DNA from: Pseudolabrys sp963742345
Lineage (GTDB): Bacteria; Pseudomonadota; Alphaproteobacteria; Rhizobiales; Xanthobacteraceae
Direction: 5' to 3'
Length of the DNA: 64,000 nt
Assembly: GCA_963742345.1 (NCBI GenBank)
Contig: CAVULO010000007.1
Location: 124,001-188,000, forward strand
Shown here: positions 32,889 to 41,077 of the stretch, piece by piece
How the letters are laid out: every line of letters begins with the position of its first letter
Numbering within the stretch: position 1 is the first letter of the stretch
Notes under the pieces: model-generated
The model's input: only the letters and a program-made list of their open reading frames with translations
What the model was told of the DNA's origin: nothing
The model's database searches: none
Translations under genes and position numbers: made by a program

Positions 32889-33977
32889 GTGAAAACGGTT
32901 GAAGCTGCGGTGATCGGTGTTGGCTGGGTCGGGGGCACACGTGCGGATACGCTCTCGCGCACGGCGCTGGTAGACAAGTTGCACCTGTGCGAAATCCGGC
33001 CCGATCGCTTGGCCGAAGTGAAGGCGCTCTACAAACCTGCTACTGCGACGCTTGACTACAACGACATCATCAAGAATCCGAACATCTCGGTTGTCTACAT
33101 TTCGACTACGCCGGAATCGAACCACTATCCGATCTGCCGCGACTGCCTGAAGTCCGGCAAGAACGTGATGCTGGAGAAGCCGATCGCACTGGAATTGTGG
33201 GAAGCCGACGAACTCATCCAGCTCGCCAAGCGCAACAATCTGAAATTCACGATCGGTTATTCACAGCGCTTCAACCCGAAAATTGCCTACGCCAAAAAGA
33301 AGATCGTTGACGGCACGCTCGGAAAGGTCGTGTCTGTACTCGTCAGCCGTCATCTTTCGCGCAGCCTGGGTAAAAAGATCGCCAGCCGCGTACGACTTTC
33401 TCCTGTCGTCATGGAATCGACGCACGACCTCGATTTCGTGCTCTGGCTACTGGAGCCGGCCAAGCCTGTGCGCGTTTATTCGCAGGGCGCTTACGGATAC
33501 ATGCAGCCGATCAACGGCTCCCACGATGTGATGTTCACGACCGTGACGATGGACAATGGTGTGGCAGTGATGATCGGCGGCGGCTGGAATCTGCCGCCGA
33601 GTTATCCAAACTATTGCGCCACCTGGATCGAAATCACCGGCACCGACGGCTCGCTGTTTCTCGATGACACCCAGCGCGACAATTGGCTGAACACTGAAAA
33701 ACATGGCCAGGAATTTCCGATGTCGACGATGCCGGGCGAGTGGGTCGACAACGTGTTTGCCGGTGGCATGGGCCCGGAAACGATCCACTTCCTGGAAGCC
33801 TGCATCCGCGATACGCCAGTGATGGTGACTCCGGAAAGTGCGCGGCGCGTGATGGAAACCTACAGCGCCGCAGACCTGTCTGCCGATCGAAATGAGCCGG
33901 TGGATTTACCACTATCTAACGAAACGATTTCGGCCATTGCCGAATTCAAACTGAAAATTCGCGCGGGGGTGAATTAA
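32889..33977 (+). CDS. Gfo/Idh/MocA family oxidoreductase
   Basis: 362-aa NAD(P)-dependent sugar-type dehydrogenase. Rossmann N-terminus (VIGVGWVGGTRADTLSRTAL, residues 7-26, GxGxxG), VYISTTPESNHYPICRDCLK, and the catalytic-Lys motif NVMLEKPIALE (about 95-105); the C-terminal alpha/beta domain follows. GTG start at 32889 preceded by GGAAGGAAG. It overlaps by one base the next gene, which is a homologue. Members oxidise sugars, inositol, bile pigment or reduced haloaromatics. Substrate unknown. Confidence 0.9.
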   Translation: MKTVEAAVIGVGWVGGTRADTLSRTALVDKLHLCEIRPDRLAEVKALYKPATATLDYNDIIKNPNISVVYISTTPESNHYPICRDCLKSGKNVMLEKPIALELWEADELIQLAKRNNLKFTIGYSQRFNPKIAYAKKKIVDGTLGKVVSVLVSRHLSRSLGKKIASRVRLSPVVMESTHDLDFVLWLLEPAKPVRVYSQGAYGYMQPINGSHDVMFTTVTMDNGVAVMIGGGWNLPPSYPNYCATWIEITGTDGSLFLDDTQRDNWLNTEKHGQEFPMSTMPGEWVDNVFAGGMGPETIHFLEACIRDTPVMVTPESARRVMETYSAADLSADRNEPVDLPLSNETISAIAEFKLKIRAGVN

Positions 33978-35093
33978 TGAGGAAGTCGGCCAAGGGTGTC
34001 GGCCTTGCGATCATCGGCGGCGGCCGCGTCGGATTGTTTCGCGGCGAAGTGGCGGCGCGCCATCCGGCGGTCGAGTGGATCGGACTTGCCGAGAAGAACC
34101 CCAACCGCGCCGGCGAAGTCGGTCCGAAGATCAGCGCCGATTTCGTCACGCAAAGCCACGTCGAACTGCTCAAGCGGCCGGAAGTAACTGCCGCCATTAT
34201 CTGCACCGACGAGCATCTGCACGTCGATCCGATCATGGCTGCGGTCGAGCGCGGGATTCCGATGCTGATCGAGAAGCCGCTCGCAACCAATCTCGCGGAA
34301 TCCGAGCGCGTGCTCAAGGCGATCAAAGCCGCAAAATTGGATGCCGTTGTCGGTTACACCCAACGCTTCCGCCGTCGTTGGCTGGCGGCGAAGGAGAAAT
34401 GCCGCACCGGCGCGCTCGGCGATGTGACGATGGTAACGTCGCGCGCATTTATGAATCGCTTGGTCGCGATCGACAACTACAAGCGCACCGACGATCCGAC
34501 GACCATCTCGCCGATGGTCATTTCCGGAACGCATGCGCTCGACATTTGCATGTGGTGCCTGGAAGGCAAGACCGCGGTCGAATGCTATGCGCGTTCGGTC
34601 GACAAGGTGCTCGGCCCTGCCTACAAGGGCATCGACGGCACCGCCGGCATGATCAATTTCTCCGACGGCACCATCTATCATCTCAACATGTCGTGGGCAC
34701 TGCCGGTAACCTGGCCGGCCGCGGTGTATTCGCTCGAAGTCGGCATCATCGGTACGACCGGCGTGCTCACCATCGACGATACACACCGCGACATCGTGCT
34801 TGCGGTCTCGAAAGCCGCAGTCGGAGGGCTACAACCCAGACGCCACGCGGCTTGTCGATTTCATGGGCAGCTATCCGCCCGGCGACATGGCGCTCGGCGA
34901 ACTACGCGGGCCTATGGCAGAGGAAACCGACTCGTGGCTCAACCGCGTTGCGCTCGGCCTGCCGACGGCGGCTGCGACGGTGGAAGAAGCGCACCGGAAC
35001 CTGATGCTGACAAAAGCTCTCGATCTGTCAGCCAAGCGCAAACAGGCCGTAAAACTTCCACTCGATCCCGACGAAGTGCGCGCCGCCGCCTAG
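33977..35093 (+). CDS. Gfo/Idh/MocA family oxidoreductase, second copy (frameshifted)
   Basis: About 371 aa when one extra base near 34813 is removed. N-terminus VGLAIIGGGRVGLFRGEVAA (Rossmann), CTDEHLHVDPIMAAVERGIP and IEKPLATN (catalytic Lys). In the present sequence the frame changes after DIVLAVSK; the correct continuation is GYNPDATRLVDFMGSYPPGD to the stop at 35093, while the uncorrected frame runs on to 35230 with low-complexity sequence. It is tandem with the related gene upstream (one-base overlap), possibly giving two subunits or two successive oxidation steps. Confidence 0.87.
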
Positions 35094-35100
35094 CGGCGCT

Positions 35101-35931
35101 TTATTGCTGCGGCCTGCGCGCGGGAGTGGCCGCCGGCGGCGTGGCCGGCGTCGTGCCTCCGCCGCCAAACAAAATGCGCTGCGGATTGTGCGCGAGGTCG
35201 GTAATCGCCTTGCCGGCAATTTCGATTTGACGGGTCGCTGTTGAAGTCATCTTGTTGACGCCGATCGTGATGTCATCGGTACGCTTGTCCAGGTTGTCGA
35301 TAAGCGTGCGGGCCGACGCAGTCGCCTCCTTGGCGTTACTCATAGTTTCACGAGCGTTGACCATGATCGAATCGACATTATCGGTATTGCGCGCAAGCGA
35401 CGCGCTAAACGAGGCAATATCCGTAATCGCTTGGTGTAGCGCCTCCTGATTGGCGGCGATCACTTCTTCCGCTTTGTTGAGCACCTCACGCGCGGCCTGC
35501 ATCATGTCCTGACTGGCGCTTGGATCGGCCTTCAGGGTCGGCGGCTCGCCCTCTTCTCGTTCGATCAGAGGCGTGGTCGCAGAAACACCCTTGAGCGACA
35601 CTGAGGCGACACCGGTTAGGCCGGCAAATTCGAGACCAACGCGAGTGTCGGAGCGAATTGGCGTTGCCTTGTTGACCGCCAGCAACGCAATGACCTGGGA
35701 AGGCTTATCGGGATCAAGCCGTAGATTGGTGACCTCTCCGACACGAATGCCATTGAACAGAACGTTGCCGCCAACCTGCAATCCCGACACCGAACTGTCG
35801 AAGATCACGCGATAGGCCACGGCCTGTTTCTTGCCCGACGAGTGATGCAGCCAGAAGATAAAGCCAAACGCGCCCGCGACCACGGCGAACGTGAACAACC
35901 CGATCAGTGCGTAGTGCGCTTTTCTCTCCAT
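35101..35931 (-). CDS. mlaD: MlaD family (MCE-domain) lipid transport protein
   Basis: 276 aa. One N-terminal membrane anchor (YALIGLFTFAVVAGAFGFIF, about 7-26), then an MCE domain (about 35-115: YRVIFDSSVSGLQVGGNVLF, NGIRVGEVTNLRLDPDKP) and a long helical region with heptad-like repeats (about 140-250) ending in a Pro/Ala-rich tail. It is the periplasmic lipid-binding ring of the Mla phospholipid transporter. ATG 35931 is preferred over a GTG one codon earlier. It is third in an mlaE-mlaF-mlaD operon; mlaC, mlaA and a separate mlaB are absent nearby. Confidence 0.92.
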   Translation of the reverse strand: MERKAHYALIGLFTFAVVAGAFGFIFWLHHSSGKKQAVAYRVIFDSSVSGLQVGGNVLFNGIRVGEVTNLRLDPDKPSQVIALLAVNKATPIRSDTRVGLEFAGLTGVASVSLKGVSATTPLIEREEGEPPTLKADPSASQDMMQAAREVLNKAEEVIAANQEALHQAITDIASFSASLARNTDNVDSIMVNARETMSNAKEATASARTLIDNLDKRTDDITIGVNKMTSTATRQIEIAGKAITDLAHNPQRILFGGGGTTPATPPAATPARRPQQ

Positions 35932-35943
35932 CACTCTACTCCG

Positions 35944-36721
35944 TTAGTTCCTCGCCGCAGCTTGCAGGCCTGCCCGGGCGCGCACGCCGTGGAAATAAGA
36001 CCTCAGCCATGGATGCTGTGATGCGAGCATCGTATCCATCGTGCCGGCTTCAATGATCTTTCCGTCGCCGAGAACGGCGATCCGGTCGCAGATCGTGTGT
36101 AAACTGTCGAGGTCATGGGTTACCATAAAAACCGCCATCGACGAAGTTCGTTGTAAAGTCAGGATGAGCTGGTCGAAATCGCCGGCACTTATCGGATCCA
36201 GGCCAGAGGTAGGCTCGTCCAAAAAGAGGATTTCCGGATCGAGAGCCAGCGCCCGCGCGAGCGCGACGCGTTTGATCATGCCGCCCGAAAGTTCCGACGG
36301 GAATTTGCGGTATACGTCCGGCTTAAGACCAACCATTTCCAGCTTGGTGATCGCTATTTCGGTCATCAGGCGATCCGAAATATCGAGATATTCGCGGATA
36401 GGAAATTCGATATTTTCGCCGACCGTCAGCGAAGAGAATAGCGCCCCTTGCTGGAACAGGATGCCCCAGCGCCGCTCGATCTCCTGGCGCTGCATCTCGC
36501 CGGCCTCATCAAGATTGACTCCGAAAACGTCGATCCGCCCCTGCTGCTTCGGCAACAGACCAAGGATCGTGCGCGTAAGGACCGACTTGCCCGCGCCGGA
36601 CGCACCGACGAAACCCAAAATCTCACCGCGATAGACGTCGAGCGTGACGCCATTGAGAATCCGGATTGCCTTTCAGGTCGACAACCAGATCGCGCACCTC
36701 GATGATCGGTTCATTTGCCAT
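35944..36721 (-). CDS. mlaF: MlaF, ABC transporter ATP-binding protein for lipid transport (frameshifted)
   Basis: About 258 aa after removing one extra base at about 36663. The N-terminus MANEPIIEVRDLVVDLKGN is in one frame, then RILNGVTLDVYRGEILGFVG continues in another. Walker A GASGAGKS, Q-loop FQQGALFSSLT, signature LSGGMIKRVALARAL, Walker B ILFLDEPTSGLDP and the His switch VTHDLDSL are intact. The restored start is at 36721, one base from the mlaE stop. It drives phospholipid movement through MlaE with MlaD. The break at 36663 is most simply a sequence error, since all neighbouring genes are coherent. Confidence 0.88.
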
Positions 36722-36722
36722 G

Positions 36723-37856
36723 TCACATCCCGATTGACGCGAAGAACATGGCGAAAACACCATCGAGTACGATGACCAGAAAAATGGATTTGACCACGGA
36801 ATTGGTGGTTTTCTCGCCGAGTGACTCGGCACTGCCCTGCACCTGCAAGCCTTCGACGCAAGCCACGATACCAATGACCAGCGCCATGAAAGGCGCCTTG
36901 ATCATTCCTACCTCGAACGTGGTGCTCGTGACCGCTTCACGAAGGCGCGCCAAAAAGACCTCCGGCTGAATGCCTCCGTAAAGCCAGGACACCAGTCCGC
37001 CGCCATAGAGCGCCGCCATGGATCCGAGGAATGTGAGAATCGGCACCGCAATGACCAGGGCCAGAATGCGTGGAAGAATGAGAACTTCGATTGGATCAAA
37101 ACCCATGGTGCGCAGCGCATCGACTTCCTCGCGCATGCGCATGGCCCCAAGCTCGGCTGTGTAGGAGCTGCCGGAGCGGCCGGCAACCATGATGCAAACG
37201 ATCAGCACGCCAATTTCACGCAGCACAAGCACGCCAACCATGTCGATGACATAGATGTCGGCGCCGAACTTGCGGAAATGGAAAATGCCCTGCTGCGCAA
37301 GAATGGCGCCGATCAATACGGTAATCAGCAGGATGATCGGCACAGCCCGCCATCCGACGCGCTCCAGCTGATGGATCATGGACGTGAAGCGAAAAGTCGT
37401 CGGCCGCAACGCCACGCGCTTGAGCGCGACGATCAGCGAACCGAGCATCAGCGCCAACATGGCTAGATCGGCACCCACCATCGCCATGGTCTTGCCGACG
37501 CTTTCGAGCGTTGCAATGATGCTATTGGGCTTCGGTGGTGGCGGTGACAGCGTCTGCGTACCGGCGTGAACCTTCTCGAAGAGGCCGCGATAATCTTCGC
37601 GCAGTCCGACAAGACGCGCTTCGCGTCCCTGGCTTGTCCAGTTACGCAGTGTGCGCTCGATGAGCCATGCGCCATACGTGTCGAGGTAATCGATACGGGC
37701 GATATTGATGGCGATGCTGCGCGCCGTGACGGTACGCGTGGCAGCGTCAACCTGCGGCTCGATCGCACCGGCATATTCGGCCGTCCACGACCCGGCGGCG
37801 CTGAGTTCGACCCAATCGCCCCGCGTTTGGCTACTGAGCAAGATTCCTGCCGTCAC
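36723..37856 (-). CDS. mlaE: MlaE family permease with fused N-terminal STAS domain
   Basis: 377 aa. Residues about 1-105 form an MlaB-like STAS domain (SIAINIARIDYLDTYGAWLI, the LDTxG motif of STAS proteins); residues about 120-377 are the MlaE permease (FRKFGADIYVIDMVGVLVLR, REIGVLIVCIMVAGRSGSSY, ELGAMRMREEVDALRTMGFD, about five membrane helices). The fusion replaces a separate mlaB gene. It is the inner-membrane core of the MlaFED lipid transporter. A CtrA-like site lies about 245 bp upstream. Confidence 0.93.
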   Translation of the reverse strand: MTAGILLSSQTRGDWVELSAAGSWTAEYAGAIEPQVDAATRTVTARSIAINIARIDYLDTYGAWLIERTLRNWTSQGREARLVGLREDYRGLFEKVHAGTQTLSPPPPKPNSIIATLESVGKTMAMVGADLAMLALMLGSLIVALKRVALRPTTFRFTSMIHQLERVGWRAVPIILLITVLIGAILAQQGIFHFRKFGADIYVIDMVGVLVLREIGVLIVCIMVAGRSGSSYTAELGAMRMREEVDALRTMGFDPIEVLILPRILALVIAVPILTFLGSMAALYGGGLVSWLYGGIQPEVFLARLREAVTSTTFEVGMIKAPFMALVIGIVACVEGLQVQGSAESLGEKTTNSVVKSIFLVIVLDGVFAMFFASIGM

Positions 37857-38200
37857 CGAGCCACTCCTTCATCCACGACACAGCATCGCGCGCCCGCGTT
37901 TGAACCTTCGCAGGCCGACGAGCCGAGACAGGACTGGATGCGTTGCGGCGGGACTTTGCGGTTGCGCCACTGGCCGATCGGCAGGCGTTGGCCGCAACTC
38001 AAGGGCCGCACTGAGCGCAATCTCCCGCCCCGCCCTTCACACTGTTAATAGTTAACAAATCGGTAGTAATCCTTAAATGTCGTTTACCTTTTTAGGTTAA
38101 CGAAGGGTTAACTATAAATGCGCCCGTTTAGGCGGCCATTTTGAGCCGGCGTCTCCGCGTCCCGAATCCGCCGCTCGGACCGGTGACAGCGGCAGCACGC
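37857..38200. other. 344-bp region without a gene, AT-rich, between mlaE and rlpA
   Basis: No supported reading frame. The half nearest rlpA is noticeably AT-rich against its surroundings and contains GTTAATAGTTAAC (38044-38056), the CtrA-like site at 38097-38111 and a small CGCC-TAAACG-GGCG hairpin (about 38122-38137). It should hold the promoter of the mlaEFD operon and the end of the rlpA transcript. Confidence 0.6.
38097..38111. promoter_or_regulatory. CtrA-like binding site
   Basis: TTAACGAAGGGTTAA, an exact TTAA-N7-TTAA (also TTAAC-N6-TTAAC), the consensus of the alphaproteobacterial cell-cycle regulator CtrA. A second TTAA pair with 3-nt spacing lies 50 bp to the left (38045-38055). 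The site is about 245 bp upstream of the mlaE start and 90 bp past the end of rlpA. Confidence 0.5.
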
Positions 38201-38680
38201 CTAACAGGCCGAAACACCCGCACAGTTGGCGTTGGCGTCGTTGACCGCAAACAAGCTTTCCACCACCGGCCGTTGCATATTCTTTATCGGCGGAATCGAC
38301 AGGACTTCCATGTAGACGGTGCCCAGCCCCTGAAGCCCCAACAATGTGCCGGCACCGAGGCTGAGATCCAGATCGCGGTTCGCTATAAATGGTCCACGAT
38401 CGTTGATCGTTACGTTGATCGACCGGTGGTTCTTGGGATTCGATACGCGGATCAATGTGCCAATCGGCAATGTCTTATGGGCGGCATGCCATCCGATCGG
38501 ATTGAAACTCTTGCCGGTCGAAACCAGTTTGTCTTCCCAATACATCGACGCAACAACCCACTCGCCGGCTTGAATTCGATCGAAGGTATTTTCGCTCGAG
38601 ACGCTGAGCAAAGGAATTGCGGACAACACGCTGCCCACGCCAAAAGGAGGCCGAGATGGGCCAACTTCCTTTTGACCCAC
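38201..38680 (-). CDS. RlpA-like protein (septal ring lytic transglycosylase family)
   Basis: 159 aa with an RlpA-type double-psi beta-barrel at about 40-125 (YWEDKLVSTGKSFNP, GWHAAHKTLPIGTLIRVSNP, INVTINDRGPFIANRDLDLS). The catalytic-type Asp and the NDRGPF signature are conserved. The N-terminus has a weak hydrophobic stretch (VGSVLSAIPLLSVSS); the start is GTG 38680 and may be imprecise, since no ATG exists in frame before an upstream stop. No SPOR domain is present. Members cleave peptidoglycan glycan strands at the septum. Confidence 0.87.
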   Translation of the reverse strand: MGQKEVGPSRPPFGVGSVLSAIPLLSVSSENTFDRIQAGEWVVASMYWEDKLVSTGKSFNPIGWHAAHKTLPIGTLIRVSNPKNHRSINVTINDRGPFIANRDLDLSLGAGTLLGLQGLGTVYMEVLSIPPIKNMQRPVVESLFAVNDANANCAGVSAC

Positions 38681-38859
38681 GCCGACTATTTCTTTCTTTT
38701 CGACGCTTCATCAATTTGATTCGACAATTGATTTGCGCCAAATGCCGTATCGACAGGCTCGCACTAATCGAGGGCGGGCCGCGGAATGAACGGCGATTTA
38801 TTCGATTTGTTCCCTTGAGCACCAAAAATGCGGCAGTTATGTGATTGGTGGCGTCGCGC

Positions 38860-39937
38860 CTAGCCGCGTTCGCGGAGCGGCTTGATCGATAATTCAGCCG
38901 CCAGTTTGTCGAGCTGCGTCAAGCAGCTCAGGCGCGAGCGGTAATCCGTTGCGCAGCCGGTCGGCGCGACGCTTGCGCGCGTTGCTCGCCCGGCAGTCGT
39001 ACGCTCTGACCAGGCAGCGCTTTCGTGTTGCGCAGCTCCCGAATATGCCGATCGACCTCGGCCTTGAATTGATCGATCGGCTGGAAACGGCCGGATCGAG
39101 CGCGACCACAAACTGCCCCGTATTGGTCACTTTGTCCGGCTCGGCATTGAAATCGACGCAATCGCGACCAAACAGCGCACCGTTGAGTGTGCCGGCAAGC
39201 AGGCCGAGCGTCAGCGCGAGTCCCGCCCCCTTGTAACCCGCCATCGGCAACAGCAGCGCCTCCGCACTTTTGTGCGGATCGATGACGGCTTCGCCGGTTT
39301 TCGGATCGATCATCCAGTCGCCTTGCAACGGCTTGTTTTGCAGCCGGTGGTTCTTGATCGTGCCGTAGGAGACTATCGAGGTGGCGATATCGAGGACCAC
39401 CGGCGCTTCCTTGCCGGCGGGAATCGCGATTGCCAACGGGTTGGTGCCGAGCAAGGGTTCGGCGCCGCCCGCAAGCGGCATGTGGTTGGCGTTCGCCACC
39501 GCCGAATAGAGTCCGACCATGTCGGCTTTGAGCGGCAGTGCGGCATAGACACCGGCCGCACCGGCGTGACCCGACATGCGGCATCCGACCCAGGCAACGC
39601 CGCATTCGCGCGCGAGTTCGATGGCCGTCTGCGCCGCGCGCGCAACAACCAGATGGCCCATGCCATTGTCGCCGTCGACAAGCGCGGTCGCCGGCGCGGT
39701 GCGGTTCACGGTGATGTTGGGCCGCGGATTGGTCGAACCGAGCTTAAGCCGCTGCACATATTGCATCAGACGGAACACGCCATGTGCATCGGCACCGATC
39801 AGATCGGCTTCCAGCATGAGTTCGGCGATTTTTGCGGCGTCATCCTTCGACACGCCGGCCTTGCCCATCGCATCGACGATCAGGCCCGTGACGGCCGCTG
39901 TCGGAATGCGGGCAGCTTTCGCGGTCTGGACGTTCAT
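38860..39937 (-). CDS. Ldh family oxidoreductase (malate/L-lactate dehydrogenase type), frameshifted
   Basis: About 358 aa when at least three shifts near the 3' end are bridged (about 39085, 38985 and 38925). The N-terminal 280 residues are intact: DAHGVFRLMQYVQRLKLGST, GHLVVARAAQTAIELARECG, GHAGAAGVYAALPL and GGAEPLLGTNPLAIAIPAGK, the NAD-binding signature of the MDH2/YlbC family. The C-terminus is spread over three frames (DQFKAEVDRHIRELRNTKAL, then NGLPLAPELLD, then QLDKLAAELSIKPLRERG to 38860). It reduces or oxidises an alpha-keto/alpha-hydroxy acid. It overlaps the ACMSD-like gene by four bases. Confidence 0.85.
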
Positions 39938-40939
39938 GATTTCCCCGCGAGCAAGGATTCGGCACGGCTGCCAAGTATCGTTGCCTTATCGGCGTCGGAA
40001 ATCTTCAAGCCGCGGACGTGCTTCACGCAGTCCATCATGCCCATGTCATAAGGATAGTCGCTGCCGAGCATGACGCGATCGGCACCGACATGCCCGATCA
40101 TGAATTCCAGAACCGGCGCCGAATGAAGGATCGTGTCGTAGTAAAAGCGTTTCGCGATGTTCGTCGGCTGCTTCGAAATGTTCTTCTTTGGGCTCGGGCC
40201 GCACTTGCCAGCCATGCTCCCAGCGCGCCGCCTGATACGGCGTGAAGCCGCCGCCATGAGCGAGCACCACGGTCAGCTTGGGATGGCGGTCGAGTACACC
40301 ACCGAAATAGAGACAGGCCGCGCCGATCGTTGTGTCGAGCGGATTGCCGATCAGGTTGTTAAGGTAATAAGACTTCATCCGGTCGGCGCCGGCGACATTG
40401 TTCGGATGCACGAACACGAAGGCGCCAAGCTCCTCGGCGGTCGCCCACAGCGGCTCGAAGCTCGGATCGTCGAGATTTTTTCCCATGATGTTGGAGGCGA
40501 ACATGGTGCCGCGCAGACCGAGCTTGGTCATCGCGCGCCTGAGCTCATCGGCGGCCTTTTCCGGCGCCTGCATCGGCAGAGTCGCAATGCCCATGAACCG
40601 CTGCGGATTTTCTTTGACCAGTTTCGCGATCTGATCGTTCTGGATCGCCGCCGTCGTAGCACCGAGCGCGGCTTCCTGGTTGTAGAGATAGGTCTGTGGC
40701 GTGGCGGAGAGCACGTGCACTTCGACGCCGGCCTCATCCATGTCGCGCAGGCGGTGTGCGATATCAAAGCCGCCGCGCGGGTACGGCCGGTACGCCACGC
40801 CGCCAACGTCGAGCGTCGCCGCGGCCGCGTCGATCGGGGTGATGGTCACCGGCACCGAGGGCGCTTCCTTGCGCAGCAGCGCGGCGGTTTCTTCGGTCAG
40901 CACATGGGTATGAGTATCGATCGTTCGCACTTTGCTCAT
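39934..40939 (-). CDS. Amidohydrolase family protein (ACMSD-like), frameshifted
   Basis: About 335 aa, one shift near 40185. The N-terminal part from MSKVRTIDTHTHVLTEE has the HxH metal motif (H11, H13), then MDEAGVEVHVLSATPQTYLY, FVHPNNVAGADRM and VVLAHGGGFTPYQAARWEHG (metal His). After the shift a second frame gives NIAKRFYYDTILHSAPVLEF and VMLGSDYPYDMGM, the terminal metal Asp motif. This order is that of aminocarboxymuconate-semialdehyde decarboxylase and related decarboxylases or hydratases. Start at 40939; a 12-codon longer frame is open. It overlaps the Ldh-type gene, so the two probably act in one pathway. Confidence 0.87.
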
Positions 40940-41077
40940 TTCACCACCCGAAAGACGCCGCACGGCGCACGGCAAGGAGCGCCTGAGTGCCGCAGCCGGC
41001 GCGATGACGCAAGCCCCTGTCGTCGCCTTTCCTTTCAGCTATAAACAGAGGCCCGCAAGCGCATTATCGGATCTCCC

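Noticed and set aside
38475..38825. Alternative N-terminus for the RlpA-like protein starting MKRRKERNSRRG
   Set aside because: It is in another frame, strongly basic without a hydrophobic segment, and would need a frameshift to join the RlpA domain.
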